A model generated the notes under the pieces. The model saw only the letters and a list, made by a program, of their open reading frames with translations. It was not told the origin of the DNA and made no database searches. A stretch of 33,077 nt of DNA from CAZQKE01 sp964593865. GTDB taxonomy: Bacteria > Chloroflexota > Anaerolineae > JAAYZQ01. Made by a program: the position numbers and the translations under genes. Every line of letters starts with the position of its first letter. Position 1 is the stretch's first letter. The stretch lies in the NCBI GenBank assembly GCA_964593865.1, contig CAZQKE010000097.1, positions 1 through 33,077 of the forward strand. The letters are read 5' to 3'. Shown here piece after piece: positions 1 through 7,015 of this stretch.

Positions 1-1506
1 CTTTCTCCGCAACAGGCTGCCGACCGGCTGGAAGCAGCCCTGGCCGACCTTCTCGACGTGCAGAGCGCGACGCTGGGCCTGCCCGAATTGCGGACGGCGG
101 TCATCCTGCGCGGGCAGCTCCGCCAACCGGCAGAACAGGCCATGCCCGAAATCGGACGCCGCCTGGGCGACCTGGGCTATTTGGCCGTCTGGGGCAACAA
201 GCCCCAATCGGAGCAGGTCCTCGTCCTGGCCGCGCCCCGCCGCCCCGACCGGGAAGACGCCGATGACACGGCGGCGGGCATCTTGCAGGCCGCCTTGGAG
301 CTGGAGCAGATCAAAGCCGCCGTCGCCGACCTCTTTGCCATCCGCGACGCCCGCCGCGACATCCCCGGCCGGCCCCAGGTCATCCACCTGCGGGGCCAAC
401 TGACCGCGCCTTCCCAAGAAGCCTACCCGCAGCTTGCCGAGCGGCTGCGCGAACTGGGGCACACCGTCGCCCTCTACCGCGATGACGAGAGCAAACTGGA
501 CGACCTGATCATCACACCGGGGCTGATGCCCCAGTTGGAAAAGCCGAACCTCAAGGTCCATATCCTGCTCTTTGCGGCGACGGTGTTCACCACCCTCTAT
601 GTGGGGGCCGGGATGTCGGAAGCGCGGCCCCCCGACGACCTGTGGTGGCCCCTTTTCCACTTTTGGCAGGGCTGGCCCTTCGCCCTAAGCCTGCTTACCA
701 TCCTCCTGGCCCACGAGCTGGGCCACTATTTCACCGGACGGCACTACCGCGTGCCGGTGAGCCTGCCCTACTTTATCCCCCTGCCCATCCCCGATTTTCT
801 GGGCAACGTCCTGGGGACGCTGGGCGCGGTAATCACCATGAAGGCGCGGATGACCGACCGGCGGGCCATGCTGGACATCGGCGCGGCGGGTCCCATCGTA
901 GGGCTGATCGTCGCCATCCCCATCCTGATCGTGGGCCTGCTCCTTTCCGAGGTTCGGCCCATCACCCAAGACCAGGTCTACCTGCTGGAGGGCAATTCGC
1001 TCCTCTACCTGCTGCTCAAATACGCCGTCTTTGGCCTGTGGCTGCCGGGCAACGGCCTGGATGTGTTCATCCACCCTGTGGCCTTTGCCGGGTGGGCCGG
1101 TCTCCTCGTCACCAGCTTGAACCTGATCCCCGCCGGGCAGCTGGACGGCGGCCATGTCCTTTACAGCCTGCTGGGCAACCGGGCGCAGATCTTTACCTGG
1201 CCCATCATCGTCGCCCTGGTCGCCCTGGGCATCTTTGTCTGGCCCGGCTGGTTCCTGTGGGCCGGGTTGGTCTTTTTCTTCGGGCAGCGACACCCCGGCC
1301 CCCTGGACAACGTCACGCCTTTGGACACCCGGCGCAAGATTGTGGCCGTGGCCGTCCTCCTCGTCTTTGTGCTCACCTTCTCCCCTGCTCCGCTGACCAT
1401 CGTCTTCCCGGAGGGAGAGCAGGTGCTGTACCAAATCATGCTCCTGGCGACGATGCTGACCGGCCTGGGTCGGCTGGCCCGCCGCAGGGCAGAGCGTCAT
1501 GGCTGA
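1..1506 (+). CDS. Site-2 protease family (M50) intramembrane metalloprotease, 5' partial
   Basis: An intramembrane zinc protease of the M50/S2P type, expected to cut membrane-bound substrates inside the bilayer. The reading frame is open from base 1, so the true start lies left of the window; the GTG at 58 is internal. Numbered from that GTG, the zinc motif HELGH is at residues 219-223 and the second motif LDGGH at 362-366, each in a hydrophobic segment, with further membrane segments near both and at the C terminus. The soluble N-terminal part contains two copies of a roughly 100-residue unit, each carrying the string LRGQL followed by a helix with RLxxLG, so the domain is duplicated. Similar N-terminal domains occur in cyanobacterial and plant (EGY-like) S2P relatives. 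The stop overlaps the next gene by 8 bases, suggesting translational coupling. The substrate is unknown. Confidence 0.9.
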   Translation, partial: LSPQQAADRLEAALADLLDVQSATLGLPELRTAVILRGQLRQPAEQAMPEIGRRLGDLGYLAVWGNKPQSEQVLVLAAPRRPDREDADDTAAGILQAALELEQIKAAVADLFAIRDARRDIPGRPQVIHLRGQLTAPSQEAYPQLAERLRELGHTVALYRDDESKLDDLIITPGLMPQLEKPNLKVHILLFAATVFTTLYVGAGMSEARPPDDLWWPLFHFWQGWPFALSLLTILLAHELGHYFTGRHYRVPVSLPYFIPLPIPDFLGNVLGTLGAVITMKARMTDRRAMLDIGAAGPIVGLIVAIPILIVGLLLSEVRPITQDQVYLLEGNSLLYLLLKYAVFGLWLPGNGLDVFIHPVAFAGWAGLLVTSLNLIPAGQLDGGHVLYSLLGNRAQIFTWPIIVALVALGIFVWPGWFLWAGLVFFFGQRHPGPLDNVTPLDTRRKIVAVAVLLVFVLTFSPAPLTIVFPEGEQVLYQIMLLATMLTGLGRLARRRAERHG

Positions 1507-2479
1507 GTGGGGCAGGCGGGTGTTCGGCGGTGCGCTGCTGGGCGCGGCCCTGGGCGTCGCCGTGGGGCTGCTCCTGGCCCGCTGGCTCTGGCCGCCCGTT
1601 GTCCCCGTCGCCACGCCGACGGCGACGCCGCCCCCGCCGACGGTCGCAACACCGGCGGAGGAGGAGGTGCAGGAGGAGGCACTGCTCGTCATCGCCGCCC
1701 TCTACGCCCTCGACGGCGATGCGACGCGGGCGCAGGAGCGGCTTTCCGCCCTGGGGCTGGACGACCCGGCAGCGGCGGTGGGCGAACTGGCCCTCCGGCA
1801 AGCCGCAGCGGGCAACGAACAGGTCGCCACCGACCTGGCGACCCTGGCCGCCGCCCTGGGCCGCGAATCGGCGGAACTGCTGGCCTATGTCGCCACGGCG
1901 ACGCCGACGGCTACCCCGACGCCTACCGTTACGCCCACCGCCACGCCGACGCCCACCTTCACCCCAACGCCGACCCCCACGCCGACGGCGACCCCTTCGC
2001 CTCGGCCCACCCACCGCCCGGCGGCCAAACCGCCCACGGCCACCGCTGCCCCGCCGCCCCGGCCCACGCCGTTGGAGCTGGAGTGGGACTACCGGGCCAG
2101 TATGCTCAGTCCGCCGGTCAAACTGGTCGAGGCCCAGGTCGCGCCGGGGGAACGCTATTGGAAACTGGTCAAGATGGAATGGCGCAAGCCGAGCGAAGGG
2201 GGCAACACCCTCATCTACATCTCGACCCTGGACGAGTACGGGCGCCCCCTCTACGGCCAGCCGGTCGTCATTGAGCACGGCCCCCAGGAAGTGGTCTATA
2301 CCCAACCCGGCGCAGATTACGGGGCCAACTATCCCATGGCCAACACCTTGAACTCCTACATTGTCTTTATCGGCGGCGAGCTGCCCAGCGACCGCGTCAC
2401 CGGCCTGGGCCTGGGCGAATGGTACGGCGGGATGGACCACACATCCTTTATCCTCGTCTTCCAGCGGACGAGGAAATAG
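1499..2479 (+). CDS. Membrane-anchored protein with TP-rich linker, unknown function
   Basis: A 326-residue protein I do not recognise. A membrane helix lies at about residues 10-31, then a short TP-rich segment, a helical Ala-rich domain (about 55-132, possibly repeat-like), a long Thr/Pro linker of TPTPT type (about 133-192) and a C-terminal globular domain (about 193-326) rich in aromatic residues. The arrangement implies an anchored protein whose last domain is held away from the membrane, outside the cell. Such linkers are common in Chloroflexota surface proteins. The ATG at 1499 overlaps the end of the protease gene, so the two are probably co-translated; the C-terminal domain could be a partner or substrate of the protease, but this is inference only. 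Confidence 0.75.
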   Translation: MAEWGRRVFGGALLGAALGVAVGLLLARWLWPPVVPVATPTATPPPPTVATPAEEEVQEEALLVIAALYALDGDATRAQERLSALGLDDPAAAVGELALRQAAAGNEQVATDLATLAAALGRESAELLAYVATATPTATPTPTVTPTATPTPTFTPTPTPTPTATPSPRPTHRPAAKPPTATAAPPPRPTPLELEWDYRASMLSPPVKLVEAQVAPGERYWKLVKMEWRKPSEGGNTLIYISTLDEYGRPLYGQPVVIEHGPQEVVYTQPGADYGANYPMANTLNSYIVFIGGELPSDRVTGLGLGEWYGGMDHTSFILVFQRTRK

Positions 2480-2569
2480 GCCAGATCGCGCCGGAGGCGG
2501 CGGCGACTCAAGTCGCCCCTGCGGGGCCTGTGTGCCGGGTTTCCGACTTGCAGAGAAAATCGCGGTTGG

Positions 2570-2632
2570 AACCGCCAAGACGCCAAGAGCGCGAAGGTTT
2601 TCTTACTTTGCGGCCTTTGCGCCTTTGCGGTT
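2570..2632. repeat. Long imperfect hairpin nested inside repeat copy A
   Basis: The arms 2570-2596 (starting AACCGCCAAGACGCC) and 2606-2632 are inverted copies matching at 21 of 27 positions, with a 9-base loop. Each arm is itself a series of short G(C/A)CAAAG/GCCAAGA-like units. There is no run of T after it, so it does not look like an intrinsic terminator. It sits inside copy A and is absent from the related copy at 16441-16592, so it may be a separate insertion. Confidence 0.55.
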
Positions 2633-2674
2633 CATATCTCCGGGACCGCCAAAGTGGGCCGTCCACGAAGCGGG

Positions 2675-2700
2675 CGCGAATACACGAATGCACGAATGCG
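2675..2700. repeat. Short tandem repeat (CACGAATG units)
   Basis: Three near-identical units, CGCGAATA-CACGAATG-CACGAATG, run head to tail just inside the right end of the intergenic element. They are too short to be a CRISPR or minisatellite, and are recorded as part of the composite repeat. Confidence 0.5.
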
Positions 2701-2833
2701 CCCGGCCGCAGGCCCGAAAGGAACGACTTGAGTCGCCACTTGCGCCGGAGATTTTCATCCTTGGCGGTGAGCCGGGGATCGGTCCGCTTCCAAGAAACCG
2801 GCGGCGAGAACGATAAGCAACGGAGTGTAGAAT

Positions 2834-3733
2834 TTGAAAGAGCAACGCAACCTGAATTACGGCGGCCAGGCGGTCATGGAAGGCGTGATGATGCGCGGTT
2901 CCAAGACGATGGCCGTCGCCGTGCGGCGGCCCGACGGCGAAATCGTCGTCCACACCGAGCCGCTGAACCCCGGCATCTATGCCGGCAAAGTGAGCAAAAT
3001 CCCCTTCCTCCGCGCCCTGACCGCTCTGTGGGACGTGCTGGTGCTGGGCATCCGGACTCTGATGTGGTCCGCCGAGGTTGCCCTCTCCGAAGAAGAGGAA
3101 GCCTCTTTTGACGGCCCCCTGGCCTGGGGAACGGTGATCCTCTCCTTTGCCCTGGGCATCGGCATCTTTTTCGTCGGTCCTTTGCTGCTGGTGGGCCTTT
3201 TGGATCGCTTCATCGCTTCCGATTTCGTCAGCAACGTCGTTGAAGGCGTCTTTCGCCTGGTCCTCTTTCTCCTCTACCTGTGGGCCATCGGCCTGATGCC
3301 CGACATTCGCCGCGTTTTTGCCTACCACGGCGCGGAACACAAGACGATCAACGCCTACGAAGACGGCGCAGATCTGACGCCGGAGGCGGTAGCCCCCTAT
3401 TCCACGGCCCACTATCGCTGCGGGACCGCTTTCCTGCTTTCGGTGATGGTCATCTCCATCCTGGTCTTTTCCCTGCTGGGCCGCCCGCCGATGCTGTGGC
3501 GCATCCTGTCCCGCATCCTCCTCATCCCCGTCATCGCCGGGATCGCCTACGAGTACATCAAATGGACCAGCCGCCACACCGACAACCCCTTCATCCGGGC
3601 CATCGCCAAACCCAACCTGGCCCTGCAACGGCTGACGACCCGCGAACCGGACCTTTCCATGCTGGAGGTTTCCATCACCGCCCTGAAGCACGTCCTGGAG
3701 GGCGAAGAGGCGGCCTCTGCTGCCAGCCCGTAA
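2834..3733 (+). CDS. DUF1385 family membrane protein (YqhQ-like)
   Basis: A 299-residue member of the DUF1385/YqhQ family, membrane proteins proposed to bind metal, with no settled reaction. The family signature GGQAVMEGVMMR is at residues 10-21, HGAEHK at 165-170 and HYRCGTAF at 193-200; the conserved His, Glu and Cys are the likely metal ligands. Hydrophobic segments lie near residues 97-123, 138-154, 198-215 and 222-241. The start is TTG at 2834, chosen because CGGAG at 2821-2825 lies 8 bases upstream and the signature begins at once after it. The gene follows the repeat-filled gap 2480-2833 and I saw no clear promoter there. Family assignment is firm; function is open. Confidence 0.88.
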   Translation: MKEQRNLNYGGQAVMEGVMMRGSKTMAVAVRRPDGEIVVHTEPLNPGIYAGKVSKIPFLRALTALWDVLVLGIRTLMWSAEVALSEEEEASFDGPLAWGTVILSFALGIGIFFVGPLLLVGLLDRFIASDFVSNVVEGVFRLVLFLLYLWAIGLMPDIRRVFAYHGAEHKTINAYEDGADLTPEAVAPYSTAHYRCGTAFLLSVMVISILVFSLLGRPPMLWRILSRILLIPVIAGIAYEYIKWTSRHTDNPFIRAIAKPNLALQRLTTREPDLSMLEVSITALKHVLEGEEAASAASP

Positions 3734-3740
3734 TCCAAAG

Positions 3741-3770
3741 TTGTCTGTTCGCTCCAAAACGTGCTATAAT
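3741..3770 (+). promoter_or_regulatory. Sigma-70-type promoter for the TPR-HTH gene
   Basis: The -35 box TTGTCT (3741-3746) and a perfect -10 box TATAAT (3765-3770) are separated by 18 bases. Transcription would begin near 3777, giving a leader of about 90 bases before the ATG at 3869. Confidence 0.75.
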
Positions 3771-3802
3771 ACCCCCGTCACATGGGCGGGTGCTCTCTGT
3801 AG

Positions 3803-3852
3803 CAAGCTGCCGACTTGCGGCATATCGTTCCAAAGCAGGTCGCGGACGCGAC
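3803..3852 (+). promoter_or_regulatory. Hairpins in the leader of the TPR-HTH gene
   Basis: Two alternative stems overlap: GCAAG (3803-3807) with CTTGC (3814-3818), or TGCCG (3808-3812) with CGGCA (3818-3822). A third stem, GTCGC/GCGAC (3839-3843 with 3848-3852, loop GGAC), ends just before the purine-rich ribosome-binding site at about 3856-3868. Mutually exclusive stems could tune translation, but this is inferred from pairing only. Confidence 0.35.
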
Positions 3853-3868
3853 AGCGGGGGAGAAGAGG

Positions 3869-4543
3869 ATGGCAAAGAAACAGTCTGTATCCGTGGCTGC
3901 ACGACAAAAGGCTCGTCAGGCAAACGCTTTGGGCCTCCAGCATTACGAACGGTGGGATATTGAACAGGCCCTCCGCTCCTTTCGGGAGGCGATCCGGTTG
4001 GTCCCGGACGAAGCCGAGTACCACCTCAACCTGGCCCGCGCGCTGGCCCGTTACGGAGACTTTGACGCGGCCAAACGCGCCCTCGGTTCTTACATCCGCT
4101 ACGAAAAAGACAAGCGACTGGCCGAACGCTTTGAGCACCTCTTTGCCGAGGGCATGGACGATGTAGAAACCTTGCTCACCAAAAAGATGAGCCAGAAGCG
4201 CGTGCCGATGGAGATCATCGGAGCTGCCGTGCAGATGTGGCTTGAATACCGCATCTGCCTGGGCCGCCGTCCTCTGATCATCCGCAAACCGGAAACGTGG
4301 GCCGCTGCCCTGGATTACACCGTTCGCAAGGTCAACTTTATGGAGCTGACCCAGCGCGAGATCGCCGATCTGTACGGCGTCAGTCCCTCCACGGTGCGGG
4401 CCTACCACAACGACCTGGTCCAAACATTGGACATCATGCCTTGCGATTACCGCTACTTCCGCGGCGACGAGAACCCCCTGGACAAATTGGTGGAAGCAGC
4501 GGCCATGTTGGAGGAGCTGGAAGAACGGTTCCGCAGGCCCTAA
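3869..4543 (+). CDS. TPR and helix-turn-helix protein, putative regulator
   Basis: A 224-residue protein with two TPR-like helical repeats at about residues 18-85 and a helix-turn-helix near 160-182 (LTQREIADLYGVSPSTVRAY), a typical DNA-binding form. It probably acts as a transcription regulator, with the TPR part binding a partner; target and signal are unknown. The ATG at 3869 was chosen over an in-frame ATG at 3815 because a strong purine-rich site (GGGGGAGAAGAGG) lies immediately upstream and the residues between the two starts look random. It has its own promoter at 3741-3770 and a hairpin-rich leader. The frame is intact and ends 41 bases before the next gene. Confidence 0.75.
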   Translation: MAKKQSVSVAARQKARQANALGLQHYERWDIEQALRSFREAIRLVPDEAEYHLNLARALARYGDFDAAKRALGSYIRYEKDKRLAERFEHLFAEGMDDVETLLTKKMSQKRVPMEIIGAAVQMWLEYRICLGRRPLIIRKPETWAAALDYTVRKVNFMELTQREIADLYGVSPSTVRAYHNDLVQTLDIMPCDYRYFRGDENPLDKLVEAAAMLEELEERFRRP

Positions 4544-4584
4544 GCGCACGTTGCCGCAACGCGGGTTCGCCACCGAGGGGAGCC

Positions 4585-5205
4585 ATGGACAGACAGAGGA
4601 CCATCTTCTTTCTTATCATCGGAGCGGCTGTGGTCCTGATCTTGGGCGTCTTGGCCCTGGATCGCCTGTTCGGAATCTCGCTGGGGCCGCCGGACCTGGA
4701 TGCCACGGCGACGGTCGTCTCCTTGCGCAGTACCGAAGTGGCCATCAAAGCGACGGAGACGGCCCTACGGGGCGGCATACCGGGCAAGGCGGCAGGTCAG
4801 ACCTGGAACGGCTTGGAGATCACCGTTACCGGCGTCAACCGGGATGCCTGGCCGTTGATCCACGCCTTCAACGAATACAACGATCCTCCCTTGCCGGACA
4901 AAAAGATGCTGCTGGTCACGGTTGAGATCCGCAAGGCCCCCGATGGAGACGATCAACCGGTCAAAGTCGGTGCGAACGATTTCAAAATAGTGGGCGAACG
5001 GCAGGAGGTGTACACCACCTACGGCCAAGAGACATCCTGCGGAGTCGTGCCCGATGAACTGGGCGGCATCGTGACCACCGAGCAGCCCCTCACGGGCGCC
5101 ATCTGCGTCCAAGTCCCGGAGGATGAAGGGGGCTTTTTGCTGGTGTACGAAACCTACATCCAGGACAAACCGGCGGTTTATATCCCGCTGCCGGAAGAAG
5201 GATGA
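4585..5205 (+). CDS. Membrane-anchored DUF4352-like protein
   Basis: A 206-residue protein with an N-terminal membrane helix (about 7-27) and a long outer domain. Residues from about 73 to the end have the pattern of DUF4352-type beta-sandwich domains: NGLEITVTGV, then a strand MLLVTVEIRK, then a V-P-x-E-L segment and a closing strand with a conserved final G-x-x-V-Y-E-like stretch. Two cysteines in the second half could form a disulfide. DUF4352 proteins are usually lipoproteins or anchored proteins of unknown function. The ATG at 4585 follows GAGGGG and opens directly into the membrane helix. It may be co-transcribed with the TPR-HTH gene 41 bases upstream; a hairpin follows it. Confidence 0.7.
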   Translation: MDRQRTIFFLIIGAAVVLILGVLALDRLFGISLGPPDLDATATVVSLRSTEVAIKATETALRGGIPGKAAGQTWNGLEITVTGVNRDAWPLIHAFNEYNDPPLPDKKMLLVTVEIRKAPDGDDQPVKVGANDFKIVGERQEVYTTYGQETSCGVVPDELGGIVTTEQPLTGAICVQVPEDEGGFLLVYETYIQDKPAVYIPLPEEG

Positions 5206-5224
5206 AGGGATCCCATCCTGACGG

Positions 5225-5260
5225 AACCTGACAGGTCTCCCGGAACCTGTCAGGTTTGTT
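5225..5260 (+). terminator. Strong hairpin, possible terminator after the DUF4352-like gene
   Basis: AACCTGACAGGT (5225-5236) pairs perfectly with ACCTGTCAGGTT (5245-5256) around an 8-base loop, giving a 12-bp stem, then TTTGTTG. The T run is short, so termination may be weak. Each arm is also nearly self-palindromic. Confidence 0.5.
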
Positions 5261-5261
5261 G

Positions 5262-5314
5262 CTTGAGTTGCCCGAAAGGCAAGCGTGATTTTCTTTGCAA
5301 GTCTCCAGACTTGC
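5262..5314. repeat. Related intergenic repeat fragment (copy C)
   Basis: The segment 5283-5303 (GCGTGATTTTCTTTGCAAGTC) matches, inverted and with small differences, part of copy A at 2543-2563. It runs into a perfect 8-bp hairpin, GCAAGTCT/AGACTTGC (5297-5304 with 5307-5314). It appears to be a shortened relative of the elements at 2502-2737 and 16441-16592. Confidence 0.4.
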
Positions 5315-5369
5315 GCCACCGGGCCGCGGTTTTCGGGAAGGCCATTACTTGCGAAGGAGGAAGTAAATC

Positions 5370-6476
5370 ATGGCAACGGAAGGAACGCTTGTTCAGGCGG
5401 AACGCCTGTTGGATTTCTGCGTGCGGGTCTTTGAAAAGATGGGCATCACGCCGGAGGACGCCCGCATCACCGCCGACGTGCTGGTGCAGGCCAACCTGCG
5501 GGGCATCGATTCCCACGGCGTGGCCCGCCTGGCCCGCTATGTCAACGGCCTGCGGGATGGGGTGATGATCGCCCGTCCGGAGGAAAAGGTGGTCACCGAG
5601 ACACCGACGACGGCTACTATTGATGCCGGGGCCGGGCTGGGCCAGCCGGTCAGCTACCGTGCCATGCAGCGGGCCATCGCCAAAGCGCGGGAATACGGCT
5701 GCGGCTTTGTCACCGTCCGCAACAGCAACCACTACGGCATTGCCGGTTATTACGCCATGATGGCCCTGGAAGAGGACATGATCGGAATTTCAATGACCAA
5801 CGCCGCCGTTCTGGTCGTGCCCACCTTTGGCCGCGATGCCATGTACGGCACAAACCCCATCGCTTTGGCCGTCCCGGCGGGGGAAGAACGGCCCTTTGTG
5901 ATGGACATGGCCACCAGTACCGTCCCCAGGGGCAAGCTGGAGGTCTACCATCGGCAGGAAAAACCGATCCCTTTGGGCTGGGCGACCGACGAATACGGCA
6001 AGCCGACCACCGATCCGGGCCGTGTGCTGGACAATTTCATCAAGCGGGCCGGGGGAGGGCTGTTGCCCCTGGGCGGCGCGGGAGAGCTGCTCGGCGGGCA
6101 CAAAGGATACGGCCTGGGCTTGATGGTTGAAATCCTGACGGCGGTTCTTTCCGGCGCGGCCTTTTTGACCCATGTTTACCCCAAAGATGCCGAGGGCAAA
6201 CCCCTGCCCGCCAACCTGGGCCACTTTTTCGGGGCTTGGCGGCTGGATGCCTTCCGCGAACCGGCGGCCTTCAAGGCCGATATGGACACCTTCCTCCGCG
6301 AGCTAAAAGGCGGCAACCTGGCCGAAGGCGCGTCGCGCATTTACGTCCACGGCGAAAAAGAGTTTGAAGAATACGACCGCCGCAGCAAAGAGGGCATCCC
6401 CTTGGGGGCCAAAGTGGAGGTCAGCCTGCGCCAGATCGCGGACGATTTGGGCGTTGCATACGACTTGGTCGGTTGA
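5370..6476 (+). CDS. Malate/L-lactate dehydrogenase family (Ldh_2) NAD(P)-dependent oxidoreductase
   Basis: A 368-residue cytosolic oxidoreductase of the type-2 malate/lactate dehydrogenase family, which reduces 2-oxo acids (or oxidises 2-hydroxy acids, ureidoglycolate or sulfolactate) with NAD(P)H and is unrelated to classical Rossmann-fold MDH/LDH. Family marks: RGIDSHGVARL at residues 44-54 with the conserved His49, NSNHYG at 118-123, YGTNPIA at 159-165, and a Gly-rich GGHKGYGLGL segment in the second half. Length is normal. The start follows GAAGGAGG with good spacing. The substrate cannot be fixed from sequence; malate, lactate and sulfolactate are all possible. The neighbours give no pathway clue. 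Confidence 0.85.
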   Translation: MATEGTLVQAERLLDFCVRVFEKMGITPEDARITADVLVQANLRGIDSHGVARLARYVNGLRDGVMIARPEEKVVTETPTTATIDAGAGLGQPVSYRAMQRAIAKAREYGCGFVTVRNSNHYGIAGYYAMMALEEDMIGISMTNAAVLVVPTFGRDAMYGTNPIALAVPAGEERPFVMDMATSTVPRGKLEVYHRQEKPIPLGWATDEYGKPTTDPGRVLDNFIKRAGGGLLPLGGAGELLGGHKGYGLGLMVEILTAVLSGAAFLTHVYPKDAEGKPLPANLGHFFGAWRLDAFREPAAFKADMDTFLRELKGGNLAEGASRIYVHGEKEFEEYDRRSKEGIPLGAKVEVSLRQIADDLGVAYDLVG

Positions 6477-6557
6477 CGGTCCCCGCTCCGCGCAACGACC
6501 GGGACCCGTCGACCGTGCGGGGACGAACGACATCCTGCGGACAACGGAGGTACGGCT

Positions 6558-6827
6558 ATGAAAAAGTGGGGAATTGCAGCGTTCGTTCTGTTGCTGGTTG
6601 CACCGATGGTGTTGGCGGCCTGCGGAGGGCCGACCCCTACGCCAAAGGATACCACTTTTGAATCGCCCTTAGACATGGCCAATCCGGCTTCCAAATACTG
6701 CGTGGAACAGGGGTACAAATTGGAAATCCGCGAGGAGGCAGGAGGACAGGTGGGCTACTGCATCTTTCCCGATGGTTCCGAATGCGAGGAATGGGCTTTT
6801 TACAGGGGGGAATGCCAAGCTCCGTGA
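6558..6827 (+). CDS. Small DUF333-like lipoprotein
   Basis: An 89-residue secreted lipoprotein. The signal peptide ends in the lipobox LAAC (residues 19-22), so Cys22 would be lipidated. After a short PTPTP linker, the mature part holds NPASKYCVEQGYKLEIR and then CIFPDGSECEEWAFYRGEC, the pattern of DUF333 (hemolysin-like/YoaF) domains: an N-P-A motif, then four Cys that probably form two disulfides. Function of the family is unknown. The start follows CGGAGG at about 6545-6550. A hairpin lies just after the stop codon. Confidence 0.85.
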   Translation: MKKWGIAAFVLLLVAPMVLAACGGPTPTPKDTTFESPLDMANPASKYCVEQGYKLEIREEAGGQVGYCIFPDGSECEEWAFYRGECQAP

Positions 6828-6828
6828 G

Positions 6829-6876
6829 CGTCAACCGGCCTCCTGCCGGTTAGAGCAGAGGCGTTGACGGGCTTTT
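6829..6876 (+). terminator. Terminator-like hairpins after the DUF333 lipoprotein
   Basis: Two competing stems: CGTCAAC (6829-6835) with GTTGACG (6863-6869), and the inner AACCGG (6833-6838) with CCGGTT (6846-6851). A short CTTTT follows at about 6872-6876. The stems start 2 bases after the stop codon. The T run is short, so efficiency is uncertain. Confidence 0.4.
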
Positions 6877-7015
6877 GGCGGCAAAGGTGCGGAGGAGCGG
6901 TCGGATTCACGCGACCGGTGGGCTGTGCGCTTGCTCCATCCCGCCGGTGGCGTGTGAGAGGATGAGCAAGGGGAAGGTGATGGAGATTCGGGGGGCGGCG
7001 ACCGGGGCTTGATCC

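Larger units (their letters stand above)
2502..2737. repeat. MITE-like intergenic element with imperfect terminal inverted repeats (copy A)
   Basis: This accounts for most of the gene-free gap 2480-2833. The left end (2502-2539) and right end (2701-2737) are imperfect inverted repeats, each beginning with the near-palindrome GCGACTCAAGTCGC or its one-base variant. The right end is repeated at 16550-16592: 2701-2743 and 16550-16592 agree over 43 bases with one difference. The segment 2545-2574 (AGAGAAAATCGCGGTT followed by GGAACCGCC) also recurs at 16464-16489, and inverted at 5283-5303. No open frame inside looks coding. It resembles a non-autonomous mobile repeat; no target-site duplication was established. 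Confidence 0.6.

Noticed and set aside
1885..2067. Repetitive TPTPT-coding DNA as a tandem repeat or CRISPR-like array
   Set aside because: Units are 6-9 bases of codons for a Thr/Pro linker, with no spacers.
642..2351. 569-codon plus-strand frame overlapping the protease and TP-linker genes
   Set aside because: Arg/Pro-rich low-complexity product produced by reading the codon-biased genes in another frame.
6962..7012. 16-codon frame upstream of the GT-C gene, in the same frame
   Set aside because: It stops 4 bases before the gene and has no ribosome-binding site or conserved content; may be chance.
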